A stretch of 64,000 nt of DNA from Anaerolineae bacterium (lineage in GTDB: Bacteria > Chloroflexota > Anaerolineae > Anaerolineales > Anaerolineaceae), in NCBI GenBank assembly GCA_013178095.1, contig JABLXK010000016.1, positions 38,708 to 102,707 on the forward strand, written 5' to 3'. This document shows positions 28,004 through 37,608 of the stretch, piece after piece. Numbering within the stretch: position 1 is the stretch's first letter; every line of letters starts with the position of its first letter. The notes under the pieces were generated by a model. That model was not told the origin of the DNA. It saw only the letters and a list, made by a program, of their open reading frames with translations, and did not search any database. The position numbers and the translations under genes were made by a program.

Positions 28004-28989
28004 TAATCCACACGATAATACGGCGCGTTTAAAAATTCCACGCTGACCATGCTGGGGTTGATCCCCTGCGATTCCAAATTCCGCACGATGGTCTCGTACA
28101 TGACCATCTTGTCGTTGATGTTTTCCAATTTTCGGCCGACAAAAACGTCCCATCCGCGGGCATCCGCCCAACCCAGACCGCGCTGTTTCTGGTACAGCAA
28201 GGTTTTTTCTGCAGGCATCCAGGCATTCAACTGCAGTATGCCCAGCAGCAGGCTGCTGTCAATATGCTTGGACTGGGCGAAGAAGGTCAGATCGGACAAG
28301 CCGGGCTTATTGATCGATTTATCCTGAATGATCTTGAGCGTGCTTTCTTCGCCGGACAAGTCTTTTTCGAGTTGATAAACCGGCAGGGAATCCGCTGAAA
28401 TGGTAAGCAGGTCGGGAGAAGCACCGCGCGCCGGGATGAGATAGCCTTCGGTGTCGATCCACATGACCGAATTTTTCATCTGCCAGATGAACATCGGCTG
28501 GCGTTCCACCACGCTGATGGCGACACCGGCGGGCAGCGAGACGCGCACCTTGATGTCGCGCAGTTCGGGGAAAGCGGCGGCGATGGCTGACTGGATTTCC
28601 TGAGGCTGCACTGCAAAGATGTGTTGGCCCAGGACATTCACTTTCGCGAGCACTTCTTCCTGCGTCAGGCGCTGCAACCCTTCGATCCGGATGCTGGACA
28701 CCCGGTAATCGGGCGAACGCCAGGCGGTGAACAGCAGGTAGGAGAAAACACCGACCAATGCCAGGCTGAGCAGGCGCCAGCCGGGCTTCAGGCGGCGCTT
28801 GACGGCCGCGAATTCCTCGCTGCCGGGCGCGGCGGAACGGGAATGGGAGAGGCGGGCAGCGCCGGGGCGCGGCTGAACCACCGGAGGATCGATTGCCCGG
28901 CGCACAGCCTGCCGGACGGAACTCTGGCTTTCCTGGTTCAGTTTGCGGCGAACGGTTTCCGAACGCCTGCGCGGTTCGCGCTCTCGCAT
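28003..28989 (-). CDS. ftsQ: Cell division protein FtsQ/DivIB
   Basis: A 328-residue divisome protein. A basic cytoplasmic tail (1-72), one membrane helix (about 76-93), then a POTRA domain starting YRVSSIRIEGLQRLTQEEVL and a FtsQ beta domain. Such proteins link early and late division proteins through FtsL and FtsB-like partners. It lies between ddl and ftsA, the standard order. The basic tail with many Arg is usual in long DivIB forms. Confidence 0.88.
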   Translation of the reverse strand: MREREPRRRSETVRRKLNQESQSSVRQAVRRAIDPPVVQPRPGAARLSHSRSAAPGSEEFAAVKRRLKPGWRLLSLALVGVFSYLLFTAWRSPDYRVSSIRIEGLQRLTQEEVLAKVNVLGQHIFAVQPQEIQSAIAAAFPELRDIKVRVSLPAGVAISVVERQPMFIWQMKNSVMWIDTEGYLIPARGASPDLLTISADSLPVYQLEKDLSGEESTLKIIQDKSINKPGLSDLTFFAQSKHIDSSLLLGILQLNAWMPAEKTLLYQKQRGLGWADARGWDVFVGRKLENINDKMVMYETIVRNLESQGINPSMVSVEFLNAPYYRVD

Positions 28990-28994
28990 ATTAG

Positions 28995-30107
28995 TTAATC
29001 TCCAAATGTCCTTTTACTTTTATTGCGCTCCCGTTTGCGGTCGAGCGCCAGATCAACCAGGCGTTCGATCAGGGCGGGGTAGGGCAATCCGCTGGCATCC
29101 CACAGCTTGGGATACATGCTGATTGAAGTGAAACCGGGGATGGTGTTGACTTCATTGATATAAAGCTCGTTCGTGTCCCGGTCGAGCAAAAAGTCCACGC
29201 GCGCCATGCCGGCGCAGTCGATGGCTTTATAGGTGCGCAGCGCCAGGTCTTTGACTTTTGCGGTCAATTCTTCAGAAATAGGGGCGGGGATGAACAGACC
29301 GGATTTTCCGTCGATGTACTTGGCGTTGTAGCTATAGAATTCATCTGAAGGGACGATCTCGCCGGGGGTGGAAACTTGCGCATCTTCATTGCCCAGCACG
29401 CTGACCTCGATCTCGCGGGCATTGATGCCGCGCTCCACCAGAATACGGCGGTCATAGCGGGCGGCTTCCATCACCCCTTCGTAGAGATCGGAGCGGTTTT
29501 TCACCTTGGTGATGCCCACGGAAGAACCCAGGTTGGCAGGCTTGACAAAGAAGGGATAGGGACCGAGGGCTTCAGCGCGTTGAATGATGTCATCGATGCC
29601 CCGTTCCACATCCCGGCGGGTGCACACGATCCAGTCGGCGACCGGGATATTGTTGGCGCGCATGACATCCTTGAAGACGGATTTATCCATGCCGAGCGAG
29701 GAACCCAGCACACCCGCGCCAACGTAGGCGATATCGGCCATTTCGAAGAAGCCCTGTAAGGTGCCGTCTTCACCGAAAGTGCCATGCAGCACCGGAAAGA
29801 CCACGTCCAGGCGGGTGACGGGTGAGATCACTTCGCGCCCGGCTTCCAGCACACGCTTGTAAAGCGTGCTGTCGCCCGGCTCGGGCAGCAGGAACACGCG
29901 ATACAAACCTGCGGTGGAGTTTTTCTCAAGCGATTCGAGCACATGCTCGCCGGACCACCAGATGCCCTGATGGTCGATGCCAATCTCGGTAATCTCATAT
30001 TTTTCGCGGTCGAGAACGGAAAGGACCGAGCGCGATGACATCAGCGAGACTTCGTGCTCGCCGGAACGCCCGCCCAGGATGATGCCCAATTTAATTTTAT
30101 CTGCCAT
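28995..30107 (-). CDS. ddl: D-alanine--D-alanine ligase
   Basis: A 370-residue ATP-grasp ligase that makes D-Ala-D-Ala for the peptidoglycan stem. The N-terminus LGIILGGRSGEHEVSLMS, the HGTFGEDGTLQGFFE loop, PANLGSSVGITKVK, and the C-terminal EVNTIPGFTSISMYPKLW are all family signatures. The start at 30107 overlaps the murB stop by one base (TAATG). An extra insertion near residues 70-90 matches the larger VanA-type/DdlA-like group. Confidence 0.95.
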   Translation of the reverse strand: MADKIKLGIILGGRSGEHEVSLMSSRSVLSVLDREKYEITEIGIDHQGIWWSGEHVLESLEKNSTAGLYRVFLLPEPGDSTLYKRVLEAGREVISPVTRLDVVFPVLHGTFGEDGTLQGFFEMADIAYVGAGVLGSSLGMDKSVFKDVMRANNIPVADWIVCTRRDVERGIDDIIQRAEALGPYPFFVKPANLGSSVGITKVKNRSDLYEGVMEAARYDRRILVERGINAREIEVSVLGNEDAQVSTPGEIVPSDEFYSYNAKYIDGKSGLFIPAPISEELTAKVKDLALRTYKAIDCAGMARVDFLLDRDTNELYINEVNTIPGFTSISMYPKLWDASGLPYPALIERLVDLALDRKRERNKSKRTFGD

Positions 30108-31075
30108 TATTTCACCGCCTTTGAAGCTGGTTTGGTTTGTAAAAATTCCGGAAGGTGATCCCAATCGCCGATGGCCTCGATCTCCGGGATCAACGCGATA
30201 TTGAATTGTTTTTCAACGGACTCTCTGGCCAGAACAAGCAGATCCAGAATATCCTTCGCCCTGGCGCCACCTTCATTGATGATGAAGTTGGCATGCTTGG
30301 GGCTGATAACCGCGCCGCCGATCCGTTTGCCTTTCAAACCCACGGCTTCGATCAAGCGCCCGGCTTTGTCATTGGGCGGGTTGCGGAAGACCGAGCCCAT
30401 GCTGGCGCCGGGAGGCTGGTTACGCGAGCGGCGTTCGCGGTAGGAATCGATATCCGCCTTGATTTTTTGAGCGTCCCCCCCGCTAAGTTCGAAGGTGGCA
30501 GAAAGGATCACCGCCTCTTCCGTTTCGCGCTTCAGGAGGCTGGCGCGGTAACTGTATTGAAGCTGTTCGCAAGTCCAGTCCGAACGGCCGCTGACGCGGT
30601 GCAGTACATCGGCTTTGACCAGGCTGCTGCAGGTTTCCCTGCCAAATGCACCGGCATTGCCGTAGACGGCGCCGCCAACCGTGCCGGGGATGGTGGCGGC
30701 CCATTCCATGCCGCTCAAGCCGCGCAGCGCTAATTGGCGCCCGAGGTTGATCATCAACGCGCCGGATTCCGCCCAAACCGTGACGGGTTGGCTGCGAGTG
30801 TTGATCTTGATGTTGTGGGCATGGTTGATGATCACCACGCCGCGGATGCCTTTATCACTGATCAACAGGTTTGAGCCGCTGCCAAGCACTTTCAACGGCA
30901 CGTCCATGGCCCAAACTTTAGCGATCATATCAGCCAATTGGTCGGCGGAATGCGCGATCAATAACGCATCAGCGGGACCGCCAACGTTCATGGTAGTGAA
31001 ATTGGCCATTTGCACGGATTCCTGCAAATCGCTGCCGAAGACACTACGGAGGGTTTCCAGAACTTCTTTACGCAT
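30107..31075 (-). CDS. murB: UDP-N-acetylenolpyruvoylglucosamine reductase
   Basis: A 322-residue FAD enzyme reducing UDP-GlcNAc-enolpyruvate to UDP-MurNAc. The FAD-binding parts NFTTMNVGGPADALLIA, VLGSGSNLLISDKGI and GMEWAATIPGTVGGAVYGNA are clear. The C-terminal substrate domain has NPPGASMGSVFRNP with the catalytic Ser, and INEGGARAKDIL with the conserved Glu region. This is the type I/II-like short form. Its start overlaps murC by 8 bp. Confidence 0.95.
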   Translation of the reverse strand: MRKEVLETLRSVFGSDLQESVQMANFTTMNVGGPADALLIAHSADQLADMIAKVWAMDVPLKVLGSGSNLLISDKGIRGVVIINHAHNIKINTRSQPVTVWAESGALMINLGRQLALRGLSGMEWAATIPGTVGGAVYGNAGAFGRETCSSLVKADVLHRVSGRSDWTCEQLQYSYRASLLKRETEEAVILSATFELSGGDAQKIKADIDSYRERRSRNQPPGASMGSVFRNPPNDKAGRLIEAVGLKGKRIGGAVISPKHANFIINEGGARAKDILDLLVLARESVEKQFNIALIPEIEAIGDWDHLPEFLQTKPASKAVK

Positions 31076-32444
31076 GGATGGCAGTTCCTTTCAGATATGC
31101 AAGGACATCCCGGCTGATCTGATCGGCGTCGCCGGCGGAAAGCACCAGCAGAACGTCACCGGGCCGGAGATGTTCGATCAGGTATTGCGAAACGTCTTTC
31201 AGCGCCGGGATCTGGCGAGCGTCGGGGTGTGACATCAAGCGCACAACCTCGCGCGAAGAGAAATTCTGCGGCTTTTCGCGTGAGGCATAAATTTCGGTGA
31301 CAATGACGTGATCGCAATCTCCGAAAGCGTCCTTGAAATCCTGCATCAGTTCGCGTGTGCGACTATAGGTGTGCGGCTGCCAAACCGCCCAAATGCGGCG
31401 CTCGGGGTAACGGCAGCGCGCGGCGGAGAGGGTGGAACGAATCTCGGTAGGGTGATGCGCATAGTCATCAATCACGGTGATACCGTTAACTTCTCCTTGA
31501 ATATCGAAGCGCCGACCGGTGCCGGAGAATTGGCGCAGGGCAGCGATGGCATTTTCAAGTGGTAAACCGGCTTCGTTGATGACAGCCAGGGCTGCGGCTG
31601 CGTTGAAAGCGTTGTGATTACCGGGGATGCCAAGGCGGATTTCACGGGATTCCGCTGAACCCGGCACGGTCAGGTCGAAAACCACACCGCAGCCATGATC
31701 GTGATGGATGCTGGAAAGGCGATAGGGCAGGTTGGGGGCCGTCCCGTAAGGGATGACCGTCAATGCGGTGTTCACCAGGCCCATCAATTCGGCTGCACGG
31801 GGATGATCGGCGCAGGCAACCAGTTTTCCGCCGGGCTGCACCAGGCGGGCGAGTTTCAGAAAAGCCTGGAAGTAACTTGCGGGGGTGGGGTAACAATCGG
31901 GATGATCGTGCTCGATGTTGGTCACCACCAGGTAATCAGGCCGCAAGCCCAGGAACATGCCGTCGTATTCGTCGGCTTCGATCACAAAGTAATCACCCTG
32001 ACCGGCATGGGCATTCTTGTGCAGATCTTTCACCTGGCCGCCGACCACAAATGAGGGATCAACCCCCAATTGCTGCAAACACCAGGCCAGCATGGCGGTG
32101 GTGGTGGTCTTGCCGTGCGTGCCGGCCACGGCGATCACCTGCTGCCCGGCGGTCAGATCCTTAAGAAAATCGACGCGCTTGAGCACGGGTATGCCGGCCT
32201 GCAAGGCAGCCGCGACTTCGGGATTGGAATCCGGAATGGCGGATGAGCGGATGACCACATCCGCACCGGCGATATTCCCGGCATCGTGGCCGATCAGCAC
32301 CCGCGCACCCAACTCCCGCAGCTCCTGCGCCATTGGCGAGAGCTGCATGTCAGAGCCGCTCACTTGATGGCCCCTTTCCAGGAGAACGCGTGCAATGGGC
32401 GAAAGCCCGGTACCGCCGATGCCGATCAAATGATAGTGCGTCAT
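31068..32444 (-). CDS. murC: UDP-N-acetylmuramate--L-alanine ligase
   Basis: A 458-residue Mur ligase that adds L-Ala to UDP-MurNAc. The N-terminal HLIGIGGTGLSPIARVLLE, the ATP loop VAGTHGKTTTTAML, and the central EADEYDGMFL with NIEHDHPDCY are diagnostic of MurC. The C-terminal domain has VIDDYAHHPTEIRSTL. It overlaps the CvpA-like gene by one base and murB by 8 bp, within the dcw cluster. Confidence 0.96.
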   Translation of the reverse strand: MTHYHLIGIGGTGLSPIARVLLERGHQVSGSDMQLSPMAQELRELGARVLIGHDAGNIAGADVVIRSSAIPDSNPEVAAALQAGIPVLKRVDFLKDLTAGQQVIAVAGTHGKTTTTAMLAWCLQQLGVDPSFVVGGQVKDLHKNAHAGQGDYFVIEADEYDGMFLGLRPDYLVVTNIEHDHPDCYPTPASYFQAFLKLARLVQPGGKLVACADHPRAAELMGLVNTALTVIPYGTAPNLPYRLSSIHHDHGCGVVFDLTVPGSAESREIRLGIPGNHNAFNAAAALAVINEAGLPLENAIAALRQFSGTGRRFDIQGEVNGITVIDDYAHHPTEIRSTLSAARCRYPERRIWAVWQPHTYSRTRELMQDFKDAFGDCDHVIVTEIYASREKPQNFSSREVVRLMSHPDARQIPALKDVSQYLIEHLRPGDVLLVLSAGDADQISRDVLAYLKGTAIHA

Positions 32445-32983
32445 TATATAAACACCACCAATACAAAGATAAAAGCCACTGCGATGGCGAAATAGATGGC
32501 CGGTACCACCAACCAGGTGGGCGGCAGCATGGCCACCAACTGTAAAGAAGCGTCGCCGGCGGGAGTACCCGCGATGGGCGCCAGGACAAACGAGAAGGGA
32601 TAACCGGCGGCATGGATGAAGTACCAGAGCGAGCCGAAGATCATATAACCATTAAAGGCGCCGATGATGAACCCCAAAACGGTATCCTGCAGGCGGTCGT
32701 GCATAAAACGCTGATTGTCGACCAGCATGGGCAGGTTGGGGGTTTGATAGCCGCAAAACACCACCAATCCCAGGATCAGCATGTTGAAAGTTACCTGATA
32801 GCTCGATGGGCTGCTGCTGAGAAAAGCGCTCACCGCCGGGATATAGGCTTGCAGGACCGAGATAATAAATAATGCCAGAAAGGTGCTGAACATGGCAATG
32901 ACTTCCTTGGCCCAGCCGCGGATGGCACCGATCAGGGCGAAGATCAGGATAAAAAGGTAAAATAGCACGTCCAGACTGACCAT
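32444..32983 (-). CDS. CvpA-like membrane protein
   Basis: A 179-residue protein with four predicted membrane helices (about 5-22, 28-50, 66-84 and 150-178). The N-terminus DVLFYLFILIFALIGAIRGWAKEVIAMF has the CvpA-family small-residue pattern with GAIRGW. In E. coli CvpA is linked to envelope integrity and colicin V production. Its place between murG and murC, with 1-bp overlaps at both ends, suggests an envelope or division role in this lineage. No catalytic residues are evident. Confidence 0.7.
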   Translation of the reverse strand: MVSLDVLFYLFILIFALIGAIRGWAKEVIAMFSTFLALFIISVLQAYIPAVSAFLSSSPSSYQVTFNMLILGLVVFCGYQTPNLPMLVDNQRFMHDRLQDTVLGFIIGAFNGYMIFGSLWYFIHAAGYPFSFVLAPIAGTPAGDASLQLVAMLPPTWLVVPAIYFAIAVAFIFVLVVFI

Positions 32984-34080
32984 TACTTTCCTCCTCCTGC
33001 GCGGCCACCGGCAGCCCGGACCAAATCCGCAATCCGCGAGGCGGAATCGGGACTGGAGACGCGGGTCATAGCGGCGCGCATGCGAGCCAATTCGGGCTCA
33101 TTATTCATGATCGAGGTGATCATTGTCTTCATTTTTTCCATCAACAGACCGTCTTCCAGAATGACGGCGCCGCCGCGACGGGCAAGGTATTCCGCATTTT
33201 GGCGCTGGTAACGCCAGGCATGCGGGTAAGGTACCAGGATGGCCGGCAGCCCGAAAGCCGGCAGTTCACCCAGCGTGGAAGCGCCGGAACGGCAGATTGC
33301 CAAATCGGCCGCGGCGAAAGCCGCACCCATATCCTCGTGCAGGAAGGGGAAGGCATGATAGTGCTCGCGTAGATTTTTGGGAAGTTCGGCAGCCATGGCT
33401 TGGACTTCAGCCCAGTTATCTTTGCCGCTGATGTGAAGGACATGCATGTTTTGCAGCAGATCCGGCAGGCAGGCGGCAAGCGCGTTATTGATCGAACGGG
33501 CGCCTTTGCTGCCTCCGAAACCCAACAGCACCCTGGCGTCCACGGGGAGACCGAAATGCGCGCGGGCGGATTCCCGAGACCATTGCGTCATTTCTTTGCG
33601 GACGGGATAACCGGTGACGACTGCTTTCGAAGCGGGTACGTAGGGAAGCGAGTCTTCGCAACTCAGTGCCACTTTGCGCGCCGGGCGCAGGATGGTTTTA
33701 AGCGCCAGGCCGGGTTCGATGTCGGGTACGAAGACCACGGAAGGGATCCTGCGGCCGGCCAGCGCCACCGGTACACCCAGGTAGCCGCCAGTGAAGAACA
33801 TGACATGCGGCTGGAAATGCGCGATGAGGCGGCGCGATTGACGCCATCCGCGGTAGAGCTGGAAGAGGTTAGCCGGCAAGGCGCGCAAACCAACACCATG
33901 CAAACCGGCAGCGGGAATGGATTGATAGGAAACCTTATAATTTTTCAACAAGGTTTCCTCCATGCCGCTCTGGCTGCCGATCCACAGCACCTCATCCACG
34001 TTACCTTCCAGCGCTTGTAGGACGGCGATGGCGGGATACACTCCGCCACCCGTCATCCCGGCGCAAATTAACAACCGCAT
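32983..34080 (-). CDS. murG: UDP-GlcNAc: lipid I N-acetylglucosaminyltransferase MurG
   Basis: A 365-residue GT28 enzyme making lipid II. The N-terminal loop reads LLICAGMTGGGVYPAIAVL; the family usually has GGTGG(H/G), so a Met replaces the first-loop Gly here. The donor half has GFGGSKGARSINNALA and CRSGASTLGELPAFGLPAI. The gene's first 80 bp overlap the 3' end of ftsW, an unusually long overlap. The whole protein otherwise matches MurG in length. Confidence 0.95.
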   Translation of the reverse strand: MRLLICAGMTGGGVYPAIAVLQALEGNVDEVLWIGSQSGMEETLLKNYKVSYQSIPAAGLHGVGLRALPANLFQLYRGWRQSRRLIAHFQPHVMFFTGGYLGVPVALAGRRIPSVVFVPDIEPGLALKTILRPARKVALSCEDSLPYVPASKAVVTGYPVRKEMTQWSRESARAHFGLPVDARVLLGFGGSKGARSINNALAACLPDLLQNMHVLHISGKDNWAEVQAMAAELPKNLREHYHAFPFLHEDMGAAFAAADLAICRSGASTLGELPAFGLPAILVPYPHAWRYQRQNAEYLARRGGAVILEDGLLMEKMKTMITSIMNNEPELARMRAAMTRVSSPDSASRIADLVRAAGGRAGGGK

Positions 34081-35242
34081 TCAGGGGACTCCCTTCGTCT
34101 TCATTATTTTTGATGGCGGTCACCCGCCCCACATTCAGGACGATTCCGACACCCGCCATGACCATGGTGAGGTTGGAACCGCCGTAACTGATGAACGGAA
34201 GCGCGTTGCCGGCGAAAGGCAGCAGGTTCACCAACACGCTCATGTTGATGAAGGCTTCCAGAAAAATCCAGATGGTGATACCCGCGGCCAGCAGGCGGCC
34301 CAGCAAATCGGGCGCGTTGCGGGCGATGGTGAGACCGCGCCACAGGAAAACCACGAATAGCAGGATCACTACGCAAGCCCCAAAAATTCCGGTCTCTTCC
34401 GCGATGACTGCGAAAATTGAATCGGTGGGCGCAACCGGCAGGCCGGTGAACTTGGTATTGCCGCGGCCGATGCCCACCCCGAACAACCCGCCGCGCACAA
34501 TCGATTCGAAGGAACGGATCAGGTGGTAGGAAGCGGTGGAGGGGTCCTGAAGGCCGGCGATGAAAGTGGCGATGCGTTCCTTGCCGGTACTGTAGAACAC
34601 CAACAACACCGATCCTGCCAGAATGGCTACCAGAATGGTCGGAATGATTTGGCGCATTTCACCGCCGCCCAGGTAGAACATGATGCCGCCAATCACGATG
34701 ATGGTGATCGCCGCGCTCAAATCGGGCTGGATCAGGATCAGCGTGGCGGAGATTCCCAAAATGAAAGCCAGGGGCAGCAAGCCAAAACGCAGGTCTTTGA
34801 TGAAATCCTGCTTACCGTGCAGCCAGAATGCCAGGTAAATAATGGTTACCAGTTTAGCCAATTCGGACGGCTGGATGGAGCCGGAAAACAGGCCGCGTTT
34901 GGCGCCCAGGCGAACTTCTTCCACGTAGAAGATGACCATCAAGAGCAGAACCAGCGTGACCAGCATCATCGGAATGACAAATTTCTTGATGCGGTGATAA
35001 TCGAAGTAAAAAGCAAAGATGGCTGCCATGCCGCCCAACAGGAGAAAACGCAGCTGGCGCTCGAGCATATAAGAGGCGCGTTCGCCCATTACCGAAACCG
35101 AATACTGCCAACTGGCTGAGTAGAGCATCAATAGACCGAATCCCAGCAGGATGATGATCACGCAGAACATGGGAACATCCAGCCCCAGATAGAGCGGTTT
35201 GCGCTTGCGCTGCTGTTTAACCGGCACGGATTTCAGGCTCAT
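34001..35242 (-). CDS. ftsW: Lipid II polymerase FtsW (SEDS family)
   Basis: A 413-residue membrane protein with about ten helices that polymerises glycan strands at the septum with its partner PBP. SEDS motifs include LGAKRGLFSGSIQPSELAKL and the C-terminal LPFISYGGSNLTMVMAGVGI. The ATG at 35242 overlaps the murD stop (ATGA). The C-terminal tail (about 30 basic residues after the last helix) runs 80 bp into murG. FtsW rather than RodA is inferred from the dcw position. Confidence 0.94.
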   Translation of the reverse strand: MSLKSVPVKQQRKRKPLYLGLDVPMFCVIIILLGFGLLMLYSASWQYSVSVMGERASYMLERQLRFLLLGGMAAIFAFYFDYHRIKKFVIPMMLVTLVLLLMVIFYVEEVRLGAKRGLFSGSIQPSELAKLVTIIYLAFWLHGKQDFIKDLRFGLLPLAFILGISATLILIQPDLSAAITIIVIGGIMFYLGGGEMRQIIPTILVAILAGSVLLVFYSTGKERIATFIAGLQDPSTASYHLIRSFESIVRGGLFGVGIGRGNTKFTGLPVAPTDSIFAVIAEETGIFGACVVILLFVVFLWRGLTIARNAPDLLGRLLAAGITIWIFLEAFINMSVLVNLLPFAGNALPFISYGGSNLTMVMAGVGIVLNVGRVTAIKNNEDEGSPLNAVVNLRRDDGWRSVSRHRRPTSAGR

Positions 35243-36609
35243 GGCAGCTCCTTGACTAAACGGCGGAAACATTCCCCGCGCTCTTCAAAATCGCGGAAAG
35301 CATCGAAACTGGTGCCTCCGGGAGAAAGCAGCACGCTTTCACCGGCAACGGCGATCTGGTCCGCTTTTTTGACCGCGTCTTCCAGATTGGAAACCTGATC
35401 CAGCGGGTAATTTACGCCGCTTTTCAGCAGGGCAGTGCGGATGAGATCGCCCGCTTCGCCAAAGAGGATCACTTTCGGCCGGCGCGCGCGCAGCAAACCA
35501 GCCAGGTCGCCCCAGGGCAGGTCTTTATCGCGCCCGCCCAGCAGCAGCACCAGCGGGGTTTGAATGGCATGTACTGCCGCCATGACGCGTTCAGGGGCGG
35601 TGGCGATGGAATCGTTGTACCAGCGCACACCGCTGCGTTCCCGCACCAATTCCAGGCGGTGGGGGACGCCTTTGACCGCGGCGATCCCCTGCTGCATGGC
35701 TTCCGGTGGGAAACCGGCGGCGTAGGCGGCCGCGCAGGCCGCCAAGGCATTGGCCAGGTTGTGACGACCGGTCAAGTGGAGCGCAGATGTGGGCATCAGC
35801 GAGGAAATATTTTCCCGGGATTTCATCTTGATCTCGCCATTGTCCAGCCAGCAGCCCTCGCCATTCTCAGGCGGGTTAAATCCGAAAGTGAGCAGCCTGC
35901 CGCGCACCTGGCCGGCCAGAGAAAGCGAACCCGGGTCGTCGCGGTTGAGGATGGCGAAATCATTTTCATTTTGATGCAAGAGGATGTGCGCCTTGGCGGC
36001 GGTGTAGGCCTGCATGGTTTTATGGCGGTCGAGATGGTTGGGGGTGATGTTCAGCACCAGCGCGATGTGAGGCGAAACGGTCATCAATTCCAGTTGAAAA
36101 CTGGAGAACTCGACCACCGCCCAATCCTCGGCCTGCATTTCTTCCAGGTTCTCGATCAGCGGAAAGCCGATGTTGCCGCCCACCCAAACGCGGTGCGGCG
36201 CGGCAAGCGCAGCTTTGGCGATTTCCCCGCACAGCGTGGTAGTGGTGGTCTTACCGGCCGAGCCGGTGATGCCCAGGACACGGGCGGGGACGGCTTGCAT
36301 GAAGATCTCCGAATCGTTGCTCAAAGGGATGCCTTTTTGCAAGGCTGCCTGGATGAGGGGCAGTTCCAGCGGTACACCGCCGGAAACGCAGATCAGGTCG
36401 ATCTCCTGCAGCAATTCCAGAGGATGCCCGCCAAAGTGGCAGCGGATGCCCAGCTTTTCGAGCGAGTCCAGGCAGTCGTTGAACATCTGCTGCGGGTGGC
36501 TATCGTTGAGGGTTACTAAGGCGCCATGCGCGGCAAGGAAGCGCGAAGCGGCCAACCCCTGGCGGGCGGCCCCAATCACTAAAATGCGTTTTCCTTGCCA
36601 ATTTTGCAC
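35239..36609 (-). CDS. murD: UDP-N-acetylmuramoyl-L-alanine--D-glutamate ligase
   Basis: A 456-residue Mur ligase adding D-Glu. The Rossmann front ILVIGAARQGLAASRFLAAHG, ATP loop GITGSAGKTTTTTLCGE, and LNITPNHLDRHKTMQAY identify MurD. The C-terminal part has LLLGGRDKDLPWGDL and LLSPGGTSFDAFRDFEERG, where the family commonly has SPACASFD. It is 3 bp downstream of mraY and overlaps ftsW by 4 bp. Confidence 0.96.
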   Translation of the reverse strand: MQNWQGKRILVIGAARQGLAASRFLAAHGALVTLNDSHPQQMFNDCLDSLEKLGIRCHFGGHPLELLQEIDLICVSGGVPLELPLIQAALQKGIPLSNDSEIFMQAVPARVLGITGSAGKTTTTTLCGEIAKAALAAPHRVWVGGNIGFPLIENLEEMQAEDWAVVEFSSFQLELMTVSPHIALVLNITPNHLDRHKTMQAYTAAKAHILLHQNENDFAILNRDDPGSLSLAGQVRGRLLTFGFNPPENGEGCWLDNGEIKMKSRENISSLMPTSALHLTGRHNLANALAACAAAYAAGFPPEAMQQGIAAVKGVPHRLELVRERSGVRWYNDSIATAPERVMAAVHAIQTPLVLLLGGRDKDLPWGDLAGLLRARRPKVILFGEAGDLIRTALLKSGVNYPLDQVSNLEDAVKKADQIAVAGESVLLSPGGTSFDAFRDFEERGECFRRLVKELP

Positions 36610-36612
36610 GTC

Positions 36613-37608
36613 TTACTCCACAAATATAAATGCGATACCCAGCATGGCGGCGATCAGGCTGACCAGCCAGAAGCGCTGCACCACCTGGGTTTCACTCCAA
36701 CCCAGCAGTTCAAAATGATGATGCAAGGGCGCCATACGGAAGAGCCGTTTGCCGTGCGTCATCCTGAAATAAGCGATTTGCAGCACCACGCTGATGATCT
36801 CGGCGGTGGGAATGATGGCGATGATGGGCAGGATCAGCCATTGCCCGGTCATCAAGGCAAAGACGCCTAAAGTGGCGCCGATAGCCAGCGAACCGGTATC
36901 ACCCATGATCAATTCAGCCGGATGCACGTTAAACCACAGGAACCCGAACAAAGCGCCCACCAGGGTGAAACAGAAACGCCCGAGAAACACCTCACCCTGC
37001 ATCAGGGCGATCGCGCCGTAAGCGACGAAAGCGGTGGCGGAGATCAATCCCGCCAGCCCATCCAAGCCATCCGTGAAATTGACAGCGTTGGAATAACCCA
37101 CGATAACCACCGTAGCGATGGGAATATACCAGGCGCCCAATTCGAGCGGTTCGGGGTAACCTGGCCAATACATTTCGGGGACGTTGACGATATATTTCAA
37201 GGCGTATGCAGTGGCCAAACCAAGCGCGACCTGCCAGAGGAACTTGGTGCGGGCGCGCATGCCGAGGCCTTTGCGGTTGCCGCGAATTCCTTCCCAATCA
37301 TCCACCGCGCCCAATAAAGAAAAAGAAACCAGCACCAGTAATGGAATGAGGACTGACTGCCCAAGAATATCAAAGCCCAGCAAGGTAGCCGCGTTGAGCA
37401 GCACCGTCAGCAGCAGAACCGGTGCGATGATCATGAATCCGCCCATGGTGGGTGTGCCCATCTTTTCGATGTGGCGGGCGGGGCCCTCCTCGCGGATGAT
37501 CTTGCCGACCTTGAAGTATTTCAACAGATCGATCAACGGACTGCCCCAGATGACCGTCATGACGAACGCCAGTAAACTCAAGGAAAGAGCCAGGGAAGTC
37601 TCTTTCAT
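36613..37608 (-). CDS. mraY: Phospho-N-acetylmuramoyl-pentapeptide transferase
   Basis: A 331-residue integral membrane enzyme with about ten helices that makes lipid I from UDP-MurNAc-pentapeptide and undecaprenyl phosphate. Signatures are GTPTMGGFMI, LGAVDDWEGIRGNRKGLG (Asp pair for Mg), NFTDGLDGLAG, and MGDTGSLAIGATLG. The C-terminal HHHFELLGWSETQVV carries the histidine loop. It overlaps murF by 4 bp. Confidence 0.96.
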   Translation of the reverse strand: MKETSLALSLSLLAFVMTVIWGSPLIDLLKYFKVGKIIREEGPARHIEKMGTPTMGGFMIIAPVLLLTVLLNAATLLGFDILGQSVLIPLLVLVSFSLLGAVDDWEGIRGNRKGLGMRARTKFLWQVALGLATAYALKYIVNVPEMYWPGYPEPLELGAWYIPIATVVIVGYSNAVNFTDGLDGLAGLISATAFVAYGAIALMQGEVFLGRFCFTLVGALFGFLWFNVHPAELIMGDTGSLAIGATLGVFALMTGQWLILPIIAIIPTAEIISVVLQIAYFRMTHGKRLFRMAPLHHHFELLGWSETQVVQRFWLVSLIAAMLGIAFIFVE

